A stretch of DNA of 64,000 bases from an uncultured Chryseobacterium sp. (lineage in GTDB: Bacteria > Bacteroidota > Bacteroidia > Flavobacteriales > Weeksellaceae), in NCBI GenBank assembly GCA_913778505.1, contig CAJYWD010000010.1, positions 36,140 through 100,139 of the forward strand, given 5' to 3'. A program made the translations under genes and the position numbers. Position 1 is the first letter of the stretch. Each line of letters begins with the position of its first letter. This document shows positions 1 to 8,773 of the stretch, piece after piece. A model generated the notes under the pieces. The model made no database searches, was not told the DNA's origin, and saw nothing but the letters and a program-made list of their open reading frames with translations.

Positions 1-8
1 AGTCTTTT

Positions 9-617
9 TTATTCGATTTTTTTATTCCTGCGCTTGATCTCCTCCTGAATTTTCAGCGCGGCATCAAAATCTTCATCGCGCACTGCATCCGAAAGAATAG
101 CGTTCAGTTCGTCCAGGGATAATCCGGAAAGATCATTAACATCCGAGACTTCCAGCGCTTCACCGCTGTCTGCTCTGTCCATCTTCGGGTTTTCTTCCAG
201 CTCCAGAAGGATACCGGCTTCATTGAGAACTTCTGATGTGGTAAAAATAGGGGCGTCAAAACGGACAGCCATGGCTACAGCGTCGGAAGTTCTGGCATCC
301 AGGATCAATTCTTCATCAGAAAGCGGATTTCTGAAATTGATATTGGAAAAGAAAACGCCATCCTTGATCTGATAGATGATGACAGACTCCATCTTGAAGC
401 CTGTATTTTTCACGAATTGCGCAAAAAGGTCATGGGTAAGTGGTCTTGGCGGATTGATATCCTTTTCCAATCCCAATGAAATGGACTGTGCTTCAAAATT
501 ACCAATGACAACCGGCAGTTTGACCGATGTCTCTTCATGTTCCAACAGCAGCGCATAAGCTCCGGATTGCGTCTGGCTGTAGGAGATTCCTCTGATGATT
601 AACTTCTTATAATCCAT
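9..617 (-). CDS. Bifunctional nuclease family protein with C-terminal UVR-like motif
   Basis: The first ~145 residues match the BFN/DUF151 domain: an N-terminal strand pattern around RGISYSQTQSGAYALLL, a VVIGNFEAQSI segment, and LDARTSDAVAMAVRFDAPIF. Members of this family have been linked to nuclease activity and stress responses, but the role in Bacteroidota is not settled. A short acidic linker follows, then residues ~165-200 (LDELNAILSDAVRDEDFDAA) resemble the UvrB/UvrC-interaction (UVR) helical hairpin, common in this group. A TATATTTG box on the same strand lies only 5 nt upstream of the ATG, so the transcript may be nearly leaderless. Family call firm, function inferred. Confidence 0.85.
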   Translation of the reverse strand: MDYKKLIIRGISYSQTQSGAYALLLEHEETSVKLPVVIGNFEAQSISLGLEKDINPPRPLTHDLFAQFVKNTGFKMESVIIYQIKDGVFFSNINFRNPLSDEELILDARTSDAVAMAVRFDAPIFTTSEVLNEAGILLELEENPKMDRADSGEALEVSDVNDLSGLSLDELNAILSDAVRDEDFDAALKIQEEIKRRNKKIE

Positions 618-855
618 TTAGCAAATATAAAATATTTTGTTAATTTTTATTAAGCATTTACGGATTTTTGCTTTTTTGAAATCATAAAATCGTTATATTA
701 AAACACAATCAAAAGCTTTCTGATGTAACACCTTGATGCTCAAAGCAACAAAATGATTCATTAGCTTACTGTAACCTGTTGCGCAAGGGCCTTAATTCTA
801 CTGATTTTGACACGAATTTAGTAGAAATAATGTGTTTACAGATTCATATTGTAAC

Positions 856-886
856 ACAAAAAGCCTGAATACACGATCCAGGCTTT
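856..886 (-). terminator. Terminator after etfA
   Basis: AAAGCCTG (860-867) pairs with CAGGCTTT (879-886). On the minus strand the stem is followed by a T-run, 20 nt past the etfA stop codon. Rho-independent terminator seen directly in the sequence. Confidence 0.8.
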
Positions 887-906
887 CATATTAATAAAAA
901 ATCAGG

Positions 907-1854
907 CTAAGATTTTAAGGTTTTGATTTTTTCGGTCAATGCCGGAATAATCTGGAAGGCGTCGCCCACCACACCATAATCTGCAGATTTGAAGAAAGGT
1001 GCTTCCGCATCGTTATTGATCACAACAATAGTTTTAGAACTGTTGACACCTGCCAAATGCTGAATCGCTCCGGAAATCCCGACTGCAATGTAAAGATTGG
1101 GAGAAATCGCTTTTCCGGTTTGTCCCACATGCTCGGTGTGAGGTCTCCAACCGATATCGGAAACCGGCTTTGAACAGGCAGTTGCTGCGCCAAGAACATT
1201 GGCAAGATCTTCAATCATTCCCCAGTTTTCAGGGCCTTTCATTCCTCGTCCGGCAGAAACTACGATTTCCGCTTCTTTAAGGTCTAGTTTTCCCGAAGAT
1301 TGTTCGTGATTGATCACTTTTGTATCCTCATTAGCGATGCTTAATTCCTTTACTTCTTCCGAACCTGAAGCCGCATTTTCCTTAACTCCGAAAACGTTTT
1401 GGGAAACCGTTACGATCACACCAGCTGCATCAGCTTTGGCATGCATAAAACCTTTTCCAGAAAATGCTCTTCTTTTGACCTGAAAAGGCGATGTGCTTTC
1501 CGGAACATCTACAGCATTGGTAATCAATGAATAATTTTTCTGAATCGCCAACATTGGCGCTACAGAAGACGCATCTGTGGTGTGAGGGAAAACGATGATG
1601 TTTCCATCGGCAATCTGATTCACTGCTTCTGCATAAGCCTTTGCACTGAAGTTTTTAAGACCGGCGTCTTTAACGTTAACTACTTTATCTGCTCCATATT
1701 TATAAAGCAAATCCGAAGAATCCGTAGGATTAATGGAAATTGCAGTCACTGAGTCTCCAGTTTTTCCCGCAATAGCTTTTGCGTAAGAAACCGCTTCAAA
1801 TGCTGCTTTTTTGTAAACTCCGTTTATATTTTCTGCGTATACGAATACTGCCAT
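907..1854 (-). CDS. etfA: Electron transfer flavoprotein alpha subunit
   Basis: The 315-aa protein has the normal EtfA length. The C-terminal FAD domain is intact: VVSAGRGMKGPENWGMIEDL, then SKPVSDIGWRPHTEHVGQTG, then PNLYIAVGISGAIQHLAG and VINNDAEAPFF. EtfAB passes electrons from acyl-CoA and other dehydrogenases to ETF-quinone oxidoreductase. It lies directly downstream of etfB in the same orientation, so the two form the usual heterodimer operon, although the 129-bp gap is wide and contains a strong inverted repeat. A terminator follows. Confidence 0.95.
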   Translation of the reverse strand: MAVFVYAENINGVYKKAAFEAVSYAKAIAGKTGDSVTAISINPTDSSDLLYKYGADKVVNVKDAGLKNFSAKAYAEAVNQIADGNIIVFPHTTDASSVAPMLAIQKNYSLITNAVDVPESTSPFQVKRRAFSGKGFMHAKADAAGVIVTVSQNVFGVKENAASGSEEVKELSIANEDTKVINHEQSSGKLDLKEAEIVVSAGRGMKGPENWGMIEDLANVLGAATACSKPVSDIGWRPHTEHVGQTGKAISPNLYIAVGISGAIQHLAGVNSSKTIVVINNDAEAPFFKSADYGVVGDAFQIIPALTEKIKTLKS

Positions 1855-1880
1855 AATTTTTAATTTTTTCTAGATTAAAA

Positions 1881-1969
1881 GATAATAGACGGATAGATGA
1901 TAGACTTTGATAAACTCGATTGAGATTTTTTTCCTTGAATCTCTTTCTATTATCTCTCCGTCTATTATC
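1881..1969. repeat. Inverted repeat between etfB and etfA
   Basis: GATAATAGACGGATAGATGATAG (written here in two parts: GATAATAGACGG, ATAGATGATAG; 1881-1903) matches the reverse complement of 1947-1969 at 21 of 23 positions. In the etfBA transcript this would form a long hairpin without a T-run. It may be a small REP/MITE-like element or an mRNA processing hairpin. Confidence 0.7.
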
Positions 1970-1983
1970 TCCCTGTCTGTAAT

Positions 1984-2730
1984 TTATATCACTTTCGCTT
2001 CTTCGTGAAGTAATCTTACCAATTCGTCCAGATTATCCGCAGACACCATCTTTACAGAGGCTCTTGGCGCAACACTATCAAAAGAAACAGCCTCAACCTT
2101 GACCTCAGAATTGGAAGGTTCTACTACCTGAAGAGGTTTTGTTCTTGCGGACATAATGCCTCTCATATTCGGGATGATCAGATCTTTTTCGTCAACAAGA
2201 CCTTTTTGTCCCGCAACAACTGCCGGCAACTTCACGGAAATGGTTTCTTTTCCACCTTCGATTTCTCGTACAGCTGTAGCTTCTGAACCATTAACATCCA
2301 AACCAACCGCTGCATTCACGAAAGCGTAGTTTAACAATTGAGCAACCATTCCCGGAACCGCACCACCATTGTAATCAATGGATTCTTTACCCGTAAGTAC
2401 CAGATCGTACGCTCCATCCTGAGCAATTCTTGCGATTTCCTTGGCGACAGAAAAACTGTCTTTCGCTTCGGTATTCACTCTCACCGCATCATTCGCTCCG
2501 ATGGCCAGCGCCTTTCTGATAACCGCTTCGGTTCCTGCGTCGCCCACGTTCACAACTGTTACCGTTGCGCCCTGGGATTCCTGTAATTTTATAGCTTTTG
2601 TTAAAGCAAACTCATCCAATGGATTAATCACCCACTGGATTCCATTTTTGTCAAAAGCAGATTTATCTGCTGTGAAATTAATTTTACTCGTAGTATCCGG
2701 AACACTACTGATACAAACTAATATTTTCAT
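1984..2730 (-). CDS. etfB: Electron transfer flavoprotein beta subunit
   Basis: The 248-aa protein begins MKILVCISSVPDTTSKI, the typical EtfB N-terminus (KILV-PD). It keeps the adenine-nucleotide-binding region VLTGKESIDYNGGAVPGMVA and the conserved GGKETISVKLPAVV and NMRGIMSARTKPL segments. It pairs with EtfA encoded downstream to form the soluble flavoprotein of acyl-CoA dehydrogenase electron transfer. It is the first gene of the etfBA operon. No clear TAnnTTTG promoter was found immediately upstream. Confidence 0.95.
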   Translation of the reverse strand: MKILVCISSVPDTTSKINFTADKSAFDKNGIQWVINPLDEFALTKAIKLQESQGATVTVVNVGDAGTEAVIRKALAIGANDAVRVNTEAKDSFSVAKEIARIAQDGAYDLVLTGKESIDYNGGAVPGMVAQLLNYAFVNAAVGLDVNGSEATAVREIEGGKETISVKLPAVVAGQKGLVDEKDLIIPNMRGIMSARTKPLQVVEPSNSEVKVEAVSFDSVAPRASVKMVSADNLDELVRLLHEEAKVI

Positions 2731-2990
2731 AAGTCAGTATTTATAATTTTTAATTTTTACGAATTGAATAAAATCAGCCGCTGGGCAAACTTGCCACTCA
2801 CTTTTGGCTAATTTAAATAAAAAATGCTATGCATGCATAATTTATTGTTATTTCATAAATAATATTGTGAAGCTCTTTATTCATCGGCGTTAGAAAAAAA
2901 TTTTATCAAAATAGTCCGTCAAAATATGCGTCAATTGACTTTTATCATATCCAAATTTTGTGCGCCGCTCAGCAAATTTTTCTGTCGGTT

Positions 2991-3692
2991 CTATTTCTTA
3001 ACCTGACTTGGTCTGATTTCGATTTTGCTTGGCAGCATTCTCGGATTCATATTCAGCATATCCAGAATGAGATGTCCGATATCTTCCGGCTGAATTTTCC
3101 AGTCGTCCTTATCCGACGGAACATTGCCATTAAAATATGTGGCGACGGATCCCGGCATTATTGTAGAAGCCTTGATATTGTATTTTCTGAGGTCAATCAT
3201 CGCAGCCTGTGTAAAGCCTACTACGCCAAATTTAGAAGCGTTATAACCCGCTCCATTTTCGAAGAAATTAGTTCCAGCTAGACTTGCAATTGTGATATAA
3301 TAGCCTTCCGATTTCTTAAGTTCTTCGACAGAAGCTTTCAAGGTGTAAAAACAGCCTGTCAGGTTGGTTTCTATCATCGCATTCCAGTCCTCAACGCTCA
3401 GTTCATCCACAGAACCGAAAATTCCCAGACCTGCATTGGCAATGATCACATCAACCTTCCCGAAATGAGCCGCAACGTGTTCAACAGCCTTTTGCTCGTC
3501 TTCAAACTTCCGCACATCAGAACTGACTCCGAAAACCTCATTGGAATTTTTGCGAAGCTCCGATACAGCCTTATCCACATCTTCCTGTTTCCTCCCACTG
3601 ATGGCAACTCTATGACCATTTTTCAGCAAGACTTCTGCAATACCGAAACCGATTCCTTTGGTTCCGCCGGTGATATATACGACTTTTGACAT
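2991..3692 (-). CDS. SDR-family NAD(P)-dependent oxidoreductase
   Basis: A 233-aa classical short-chain dehydrogenase. The cofactor motif TGGTKGIGFGI sits at residues 8-18, NAG at IIANAGLG, the catalytic Ser in ITIASLAG, and Tyr/Lys in YNASKFG. The tail PRMLPSKIEIRPSQVKK is typical of YdfG/FabG-like enzymes. The substrate cannot be read from sequence. It stands alone between etfB and the dipeptidase gene on the same strand. Confidence 0.9.
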   Translation of the reverse strand: MSKVVYITGGTKGIGFGIAEVLLKNGHRVAISGRKQEDVDKAVSELRKNSNEVFGVSSDVRKFEDEQKAVEHVAAHFGKVDVIIANAGLGIFGSVDELSVEDWNAMIETNLTGCFYTLKASVEELKKSEGYYITIASLAGTNFFENGAGYNASKFGVVGFTQAAMIDLRKYNIKASTIMPGSVATYFNGNVPSDKDDWKIQPEDIGHLILDMLNMNPRMLPSKIEIRPSQVKK

Positions 3693-3737
3693 ATTTTTAT
3701 TTTTAATTTTGATTATAATTCTCTAACAGGTTTAGTA

Positions 3738-3764
3738 AAAAAGACAGCATTACACTGTCTTTAA
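3738..3764 (-). terminator. Terminator after the M20 dipeptidase gene
   Basis: AAAGACAG (3740-3747) and CTGTCTTT (3755-3762) form an 8-bp stem followed on the minus strand by TTTTTTAC, just past the stop codon at 3768. Confidence 0.8.
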
Positions 3765-3767
3765 TTT

Positions 3768-5150
3768 TTAATATTGAGCATAGAACTCAAAGAAATAAGG
3801 AATGCTTTCAATTCCTTTATAATAATTGTACAATCCGTAATGCTCATTAGGTGAATGGATGGCGTCTGTGTCTAATCCGAATCCCATCAACACAGATTTA
3901 GCGCCTAAGACTTTCTCGAACAGTGAAGTGATAGGAATACTTCCGCCGCTGCGGTACGGCAAGACTTCTTTTCCAAACGCTTTTTCCATCGCTTTTTTCG
4001 CAGCCAGAAATTCCTTCGTATCACTTTCCAGAACGTAAGGCATTCCGCCGTGGTGCGGCGTGACTTTCACCTTCACACTTTTCGGTGCAATTTTCTCAAA
4101 ATATTTTGTGAACTTTTCTGTGATTTCTTCCGGTGTTTGATTTGGGACGAGTCTCATTGAGATTTTGGCAAAAGCTTTGGAAGCGATCACCGTTTTTGCC
4201 CCTTCGCCAGTGTAACCGCCCCAGATTCCGTTCACATCCAAAGTCGGACGGATAGATGCTCTTTCCAAAGTTGTGTAGCCTTCTTCGCCCTGAATATCGT
4301 TGAGCCCGATTGATTTTTTGTAAGCTTCCGGATCATCCTTCAGCTTATTCATTTCCTTCCTGTCTTCATCAGAAACGATGAGAACGTTGTCATAAAAGCC
4401 GTCTATAGTGATGTGACCATTGTCATCAATCAGGTCGCCAATCAATTTTGACAGGACATTGATTGGATTCGGGACGGCGCCGCCATAAAGTCCGGAATGG
4501 AGATCCCTGTTTGGGCCTTCTACCTCGACTTCTACATAGCTCAATCCGCGCAAACCTGTTGTAACAGTTGGTTGCTCATTAGAATAAATATGTGTGTCGG
4601 AAATCAGGATCACGTCGCAGCTCAGTTTTTCTTTATGATCTTCCAGGAAATCTGCCAGACTTGCCGAACCTACTTCTTCTTCGCCTTCTATCAGAAATTT
4701 AATATTACAAGGCAGAGAATCGGTTTTCATCATCGCTTCGAAAGCTTTGACATGCATAAAGAATTGTCCTTTATCATCGGCAGATCCTCGGGCAAAAATC
4801 GCACCTTCCGGATGAAGTTCCGTAGTTTTAACAACGGGTTCAAAAGGATCGCTGGTCCAGAGTTCCAACGGATCAGCGGGTTGTACGTCGTAATGACCAT
4901 ACACCAGAACGGTGGGGAGATTAGCATCAATGATCTTTTCTCCGAAAACGATAGGATAACCTTTGGTTTCCAGAATTTCTACATTATCTGCGCCGGCGAC
5001 CTGAAGATGCCTTGCTACCTCGCTGGCACATTTCAGCACTTCGGACTTGTAAGCAGGGTCTGCGCTAATGGACGCAATTCTCAGAATATCGAATAACTCG
5101 TCAAGAAAACGCTGTTTGTTTTCCTGGATGTATGTTTGGGTTGTGCTCAT
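3768..5150 (-). CDS. M20 family dipeptidase
   Basis: The 460-aa protein is a zinc-dependent M20 peptidase of the CNDP/dipeptidase type. Metal and catalytic motifs are present: VYGHYDVQPADPLELW, RGSADDKGQ, IEGEEEVGSASL and, near the C-terminus, DAIHSPNEHYGL. It probably hydrolyses cytosolic dipeptides. The frame is open 33 codons further upstream, but those codons run through the terminator of the preceding lipoprotein gene, so I start at MSTTQTYIQENKQ (5150). No signal peptide is seen. Confidence 0.92.
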   Translation of the reverse strand: MSTTQTYIQENKQRFLDELFDILRIASISADPAYKSEVLKCASEVARHLQVAGADNVEILETKGYPIVFGEKIIDANLPTVLVYGHYDVQPADPLELWTSDPFEPVVKTTELHPEGAIFARGSADDKGQFFMHVKAFEAMMKTDSLPCNIKFLIEGEEEVGSASLADFLEDHKEKLSCDVILISDTHIYSNEQPTVTTGLRGLSYVEVEVEGPNRDLHSGLYGGAVPNPINVLSKLIGDLIDDNGHITIDGFYDNVLIVSDEDRKEMNKLKDDPEAYKKSIGLNDIQGEEGYTTLERASIRPTLDVNGIWGGYTGEGAKTVIASKAFAKISMRLVPNQTPEEITEKFTKYFEKIAPKSVKVKVTPHHGGMPYVLESDTKEFLAAKKAMEKAFGKEVLPYRSGGSIPITSLFEKVLGAKSVLMGFGLDTDAIHSPNEHYGLYNYYKGIESIPYFFEFYAQY

Positions 5151-5227
5151 CTTATGGTTGATAAATGATAAATTATTTTTTCTCTCCCGGCCGTCTCCAG
5201 AGGTGAGGACGTAAGGTTCGTAAAAAT

Positions 5228-5260
5228 AAAAAATGTCCTGCAAATGCAAGACATCTTTTA
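5228..5260 (-). terminator. Terminator after the small lipoprotein gene
   Basis: On the minus strand ATGTC-TTGCA pairs with TGCA-GGACAT and is followed by TTTTTT. It closes the transcript of the lipoprotein gene at 5286-5540 and excludes a longer start for the dipeptidase gene. Confidence 0.8.
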
Positions 5261-5285
5261 TTATAATGTTTTTATAAAATTCTGA

Positions 5286-5540
5286 TTAATGCTCAGCCTG
5301 TTTTGGCGCTTCCAGCTCTGGCTTAGCAGCCGGCATTGCAGTTTTGGCGCTATCGGAAACGACATGAGACACCACTTTTACTGAATCGTCAGCTGGCTTG
5401 TAAGTTCCGTGCGGCGCATTGGGGTCATCATATCTCACTACATCACCTTCTTTCTTAAGACGGCCTTTGTTCCCGCCTGCAGGGATGTCACAAGACATTA
5501 CCAATACAGCAGAAGCTAATAATATCAGAGTTTTTTTCAT
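5286..5540 (-). CDS. Small lipoprotein, function unknown
   Basis: An 84-aa protein starting MKKTLILLASAVLVMSC, a signal peptide with lipobox VMSC (Cys17). The mature part is short, hydrophilic and rich in Lys, Asp and Pro (DDPNAPHGTYKPADDSVK), ending in an Ala/Pro/Glu-rich stretch. No domain recognised. It is a single-gene unit with its own terminator. Lipid modification and export are inferred from the lipobox. Confidence 0.75.
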   Translation of the reverse strand: MKKTLILLASAVLVMSCDIPAGGNKGRLKKEGDVVRYDDPNAPHGTYKPADDSVKVVSHVVSDSAKTAMPAAKPELEAPKQAEH

Positions 5541-5729
5541 TTTTAAAAATTTGATGTGTCAAAAGTAATAAAATTGAGATTTTCTGCAAAATTATTTTTG
5601 TAGTAAAATGTACAATGTAGAAAGTAAGATGTATTCTCTCAAATTAATTCTCTTTGATTTTGTGACGAATCTTCAATCCAATGACTGATGTTCCAACTTT
5701 GCGAAGCGCGCCCCGACCTGAGTGGAGCT

Positions 5730-5801
5730 CTTTTTCTGTCGTTGCATTTATAGGAAAGTTTTGCAAATTGACTTCACTTCTTTCGCAATGACAGAAAAAA
5801 G
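5730..5801. repeat. REP-like inverted repeat
   Basis: CTTTTTCTGTCGTTGC (5730-5745) is complementary, with one substitution and one extra base, to GCAATGACAGAAAAAAG (5785-5801), separated by about 40 bp. The arrangement suits a repetitive extragenic palindrome. Confidence 0.65.
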
Positions 5802-5845
5802 CGGAAACGGAGGGCGGATAGAGGCGCCCAGATTATTATGTTAAA

Positions 5846-5906
5846 GGGTTTGAGAGTTGGAGGGTTTGAGAGTTGGAGGGTTGGAGGGTTTTAGAGTTGG
5901 AGGGTA
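5846..5906. repeat. Tandem repeat of ~16 bp
   Basis: The unit GGGTTTGAGAGTTGGA occurs twice perfectly and then twice in shortened or altered form (GGGTTGGA, GGGTTTTAGAGTTGGA). It is strongly G/T-biased on the plus strand. Non-coding minisatellite between the lipoprotein gene and clpP. Confidence 0.8.
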
Positions 5907-5934
5907 TCTGGGTTTAAAGAGTTTTGTTCCATAA

Positions 5935-5964
5935 AAAAAACCTGACTCGCAGGAATCAGGTTTT
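5935..5964 (-). terminator. Terminator after clpP
   Basis: AACCTGA and TCAGGTT flank a TTCCTGCGAG loop, followed by eight T on the minus strand, directly after the clpP stop codon. Confidence 0.85.
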
Positions 5965-5969
5965 GTTAA

Positions 5970-6647
5970 TTATTTTTTTCTTTCGAGAACTTCGTCCACC
6001 ATTCCGAAGCTTTTCGCTTCTTCTGAGGTCATCCAGTAATCTCTGTCCGAGGCTTTCTCCACCCATTCGTATGTCTGCCCGGAATGGTTGGAAATGATGT
6101 CGTACAATTCTTTTTTCAGCTTCAGCATCTCTCTCAGGTTGATTTCCATATCGGACGCTACACCTTGTGCGCCGCCGCTCGGCTGGTGAATCATCACCCT
6201 AGAATGCTTCAGCGCAGAACGTTTTCCTTTTTCGCCGGCTACCAAAAGCACTGCGCCCATAGACGCTGCCATTCCGGTGCAAATAGTTGCCACATCCGGC
6301 TTGATGATCTGCATCGTGTCATAGATTCCCAATCCTGCGTAAACGCTACCGCCTGGAGAATTGATGTAGATCTGAATATCCTTGCTCGGGTCAGAACTTT
6401 CCAGGAACAACAGCTGTGCTGTCACGATGTTCGCTACCTGATCGTCGATTCCCGTTCCCAGAAAAATGATTCTGTCCATCATCAATCTGGAAAAAACGTC
6501 CATCTGTGCAACGTTCATTCTTCTTTCCTCCATAATGTAGGGCGTCAGATTGGTAGGGTTGAACATTCCCATATATTGATCGGTTACCAAACCGTTGTTT
6601 CCCATGTGTTTGACCGAGAAATCTCTGAATTCTTTTTTAATGTCCAT
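5970..6647 (-). CDS. clpP: ATP-dependent Clp protease proteolytic subunit
   Basis: The 225-aa protein contains the ClpP triad: Ser129 in GMAASMGA, His154 in RVMIHQPSGG and Asp203 in SDRDYWM. The Ser-His spacing of 25 equals that of E. coli ClpP. FLGTGIDDQVAN and YINSPGGSVYAGLGIYDTM are family hallmarks. ClpP forms the tetradecameric barrel that degrades unfolded proteins delivered by ClpX/ClpA-type unfoldases. The N-terminus carries ~30 extra residues, common in Bacteroidota. No clpX lies beside it here. Confidence 0.97.
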   Translation of the reverse strand: MDIKKEFRDFSVKHMGNNGLVTDQYMGMFNPTNLTPYIMEERRMNVAQMDVFSRLMMDRIIFLGTGIDDQVANIVTAQLLFLESSDPSKDIQIYINSPGGSVYAGLGIYDTMQIIKPDVATICTGMAASMGAVLLVAGEKGKRSALKHSRVMIHQPSGGAQGVASDMEINLREMLKLKKELYDIISNHSGQTYEWVEKASDRDYWMTSEEAKSFGMVDEVLERKK

Positions 6648-6719
6648 ATTATATTTGGTTGTTTTTAAATCTTGTTTGAGTTTACAATTTCTGTTCCTTT
6701 GCTAAAATACGTCATTCTG

Positions 6720-8645
6720 TCATAAAATCCGGAACAATTCGCTGTCCAGTTTATTCTTCAGCTGTGTGAGCAGAATAATTTTCTGATAAATAGCCGTATT
6801 GTCTTCTTCGTCGCTCAAAGTATTTTTGAAGTCATTGATGAGTTTGACGATATATTCTCTTTTATGCCGTAGAACGATGTCCGACACCAGTTTCGGAACC
6901 ACTTCTTCCTCGGAACTGAAATAAATATTATACTTGTTCCAATTGCTTGTCTGATAATTTTCGATGAGCGCATTGGCAAGCTTTCCCGAGACTTCCTCGT
7001 CCATAAAATCAAAGAAGAAATTGCCGGAACGCAATTCGTTTTTGAGAATGCCTTCTTTAATTTCCGAGACAATTTTTTTGTTGATGTCCAGCTGGAGCTC
7101 ACATTCATCTTCGTCCAGGTGATTCAGGATTTCTTCGATGACCGTGATTTTATAGTCATTACCGTCCGCATCTTTTCTGTCCAGAACATAATCGCCGTAT
7201 TTCAGCATCAGATCTACTAGTTTTTCTTCCTGCACCAGGAGCGGATTGACGGAGAATGATTGTTCCTGAACGATCTCCAGTTTCGGAGCCGCTTTCCTAT
7301 CTTCGAATCTGGGTTTGGCTTCCTGCTGATGCGTAACATTGGTCTGGATCTGAAGCTCATTGAACAAACTCTGCTCACTCAGTCCGAATTTATTCGAAAC
7401 TTCTTTCAGATAAACCTCGCGTTTCAGAGCATTCTGAACAAAGGCCACAGACTTTACGATATCCCGGATCGATTCTGCTTTTCTGATCGGATCGTCGCCG
7501 GCATCGCGAAGGAGAATTTCGGCCTTAAAATCGATAAAATCCTTGGCTTCTTTATCAATAAAATTCTCCACATATTCCTGCGGATGTTTCCTTGCGAAGG
7601 AATCGGGATCGTCGCCATCCGGAAAAAGAAGAACACGAATATTCATTCCTTCGGAAAGTAACATATCGATGCTTCGGAAACTGGCTTTGATGCCTGCATT
7701 ATCGCCATCGAAAAGGATAGTGACGTTTTCCGTTAATCTTTTGATGAGCTTGATCTGCTCGGTAGTCAAAGATGTTCCGGAACTTGCCACCACATTTTCA
7801 ATCCCACTTTGATGAAGAGAAACGACATCCATATAACCTTCCACCAAAAGACAGAGATTCTTTCTGGAAATGGATTGCTTGCTTTGATTCAGCCCGTAAA
7901 GAACATTGGATTTATGATAAATTTCCGTTTCCGGAGAGTTGAGATACTTTGCCGTTTTGACATTATTCTTTAGAATCCTTGCACCAAAACCCAAAACCCG
8001 ACCGGAAAAACTGTGAATCGGGAAAATAACTCTGTCACGGAATCTGTCAATTCCCGATGGTGTGTTTTCGGGAAAAATGGACAATCCCGATTTCTCAAGA
8101 ATATCTTTGGAATAAGCTTTCTCCAAGGCATATTCCGTAAAGGCATTTTTCTTCTCGGGAGAATAACCCAATTGGAATTTTTTGATGATATCATCGCGCA
8201 GTTCCCGCTCTTTAAAATAAGAGAAGCCAATCGCTTTTCCTTCTTCCGAGTTCCAAAGCTGGTCCTGGAAGAAATCACTGGCAACCTCGTGAATCTTGTA
8301 GAGCAAATCCCGCTCGGTCTGTGATTGCTTTTCCTCTTCAGAATATTCCCGGACATTTTCTTCAATCTCAATACCATACTTTTTAGCGGCGTGACGAAGC
8401 GCTTCGGGATAGGTAAAATTCTCAATTTCCATCAGGAAAGAAATGACCGTGCCGCCTTTTCCAGATGAAAAATCTTTCCAAATCTGCTTGCTGGGCGACA
8501 CCACAAAACTCGGCGATTTTTCCTCGTGAAAAGGACTCAGGCCCTTATAGTTGGAGCCTGCCCTTTTCAGCTGAACATATTCGCCAATAATTTCCTCAAC
8601 CCGGATGGTGGAAAAAATCTTATCGATGGTTTCTTTGGTAATCAA
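6720..8645 (-). CDS. dnaG: DNA primase (zinc-site cysteines absent)
   Basis: The 641-aa protein has the DnaG layout. An N-terminal CHC2-like fold (1-95) is followed by the catalytic core with TOPRIM motifs LLVEGYMDVVSLHQ and TILFDGDNAGIKA, and a C-terminal DnaB-interacting region. In the N-terminal fold the sequence reads YKGLSPFHEEKSPSF and IWKDFSSGKGG. The histidine is kept, but the three zinc-binding cysteines are replaced by Leu, Asp and Ser. The rest of the fold is well conserved, so the enzyme is probably active without zinc. I recall similar substitutions in other flavobacterial primases. It synthesises replication primers. Confidence 0.96.
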   Translation of the reverse strand: MITKETIDKIFSTIRVEEIIGEYVQLKRAGSNYKGLSPFHEEKSPSFVVSPSKQIWKDFSSGKGGTVISFLMEIENFTYPEALRHAAKKYGIEIEENVREYSEEEKQSQTERDLLYKIHEVASDFFQDQLWNSEEGKAIGFSYFKERELRDDIIKKFQLGYSPEKKNAFTEYALEKAYSKDILEKSGLSIFPENTPSGIDRFRDRVIFPIHSFSGRVLGFGARILKNNVKTAKYLNSPETEIYHKSNVLYGLNQSKQSISRKNLCLLVEGYMDVVSLHQSGIENVVASSGTSLTTEQIKLIKRLTENVTILFDGDNAGIKASFRSIDMLLSEGMNIRVLLFPDGDDPDSFARKHPQEYVENFIDKEAKDFIDFKAEILLRDAGDDPIRKAESIRDIVKSVAFVQNALKREVYLKEVSNKFGLSEQSLFNELQIQTNVTHQQEAKPRFEDRKAAPKLEIVQEQSFSVNPLLVQEEKLVDLMLKYGDYVLDRKDADGNDYKITVIEEILNHLDEDECELQLDINKKIVSEIKEGILKNELRSGNFFFDFMDEEVSGKLANALIENYQTSNWNKYNIYFSSEEEVVPKLVSDIVLRHKREYIVKLINDFKNTLSDEEDNTAIYQKIILLTQLKNKLDSELFRIL

Positions 8646-8749
8646 TTCAGAAAATGATTTGAAATGTTATTGTAAAAATTTGGAACGGTAAATTTATAGA
8701 TAAGTTTATTATCCTGGAAAACAATCATCCTTTAAAAAGCGGAAAAGTT

Positions 8750-8757
8750 TAATTTTG
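8750..8757 (+). promoter_or_regulatory. Promoter -7 box for tsaE
   Basis: TAATTTTG matches the Bacteroidota consensus TAnnTTTG, 16 nt before the tsaE start codon. It is read directly from sequence; use is inferred. Confidence 0.5.
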
Positions 8758-8773
8758 CAAGAAAAATTTAGAG

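Larger units (their letters stand above)
5541..5969. other. Gene-free region with two kinds of repeat
   Basis: No coding potential recognised in 429 bp. It contains an inverted repeat at 5730-5801, a tandem repeat at 5846-5906 and the clpP terminator. Chryseobacterium-type REP elements commonly carry the 'caatgacagaaaaaa' motif seen here; that link is from memory. Confidence 0.7.

Noticed and set aside
5151..5249. Upstream in-frame start for the M20 dipeptidase.
   Set aside because: It would begin inside the terminator of the preceding gene and add residues foreign to the family.
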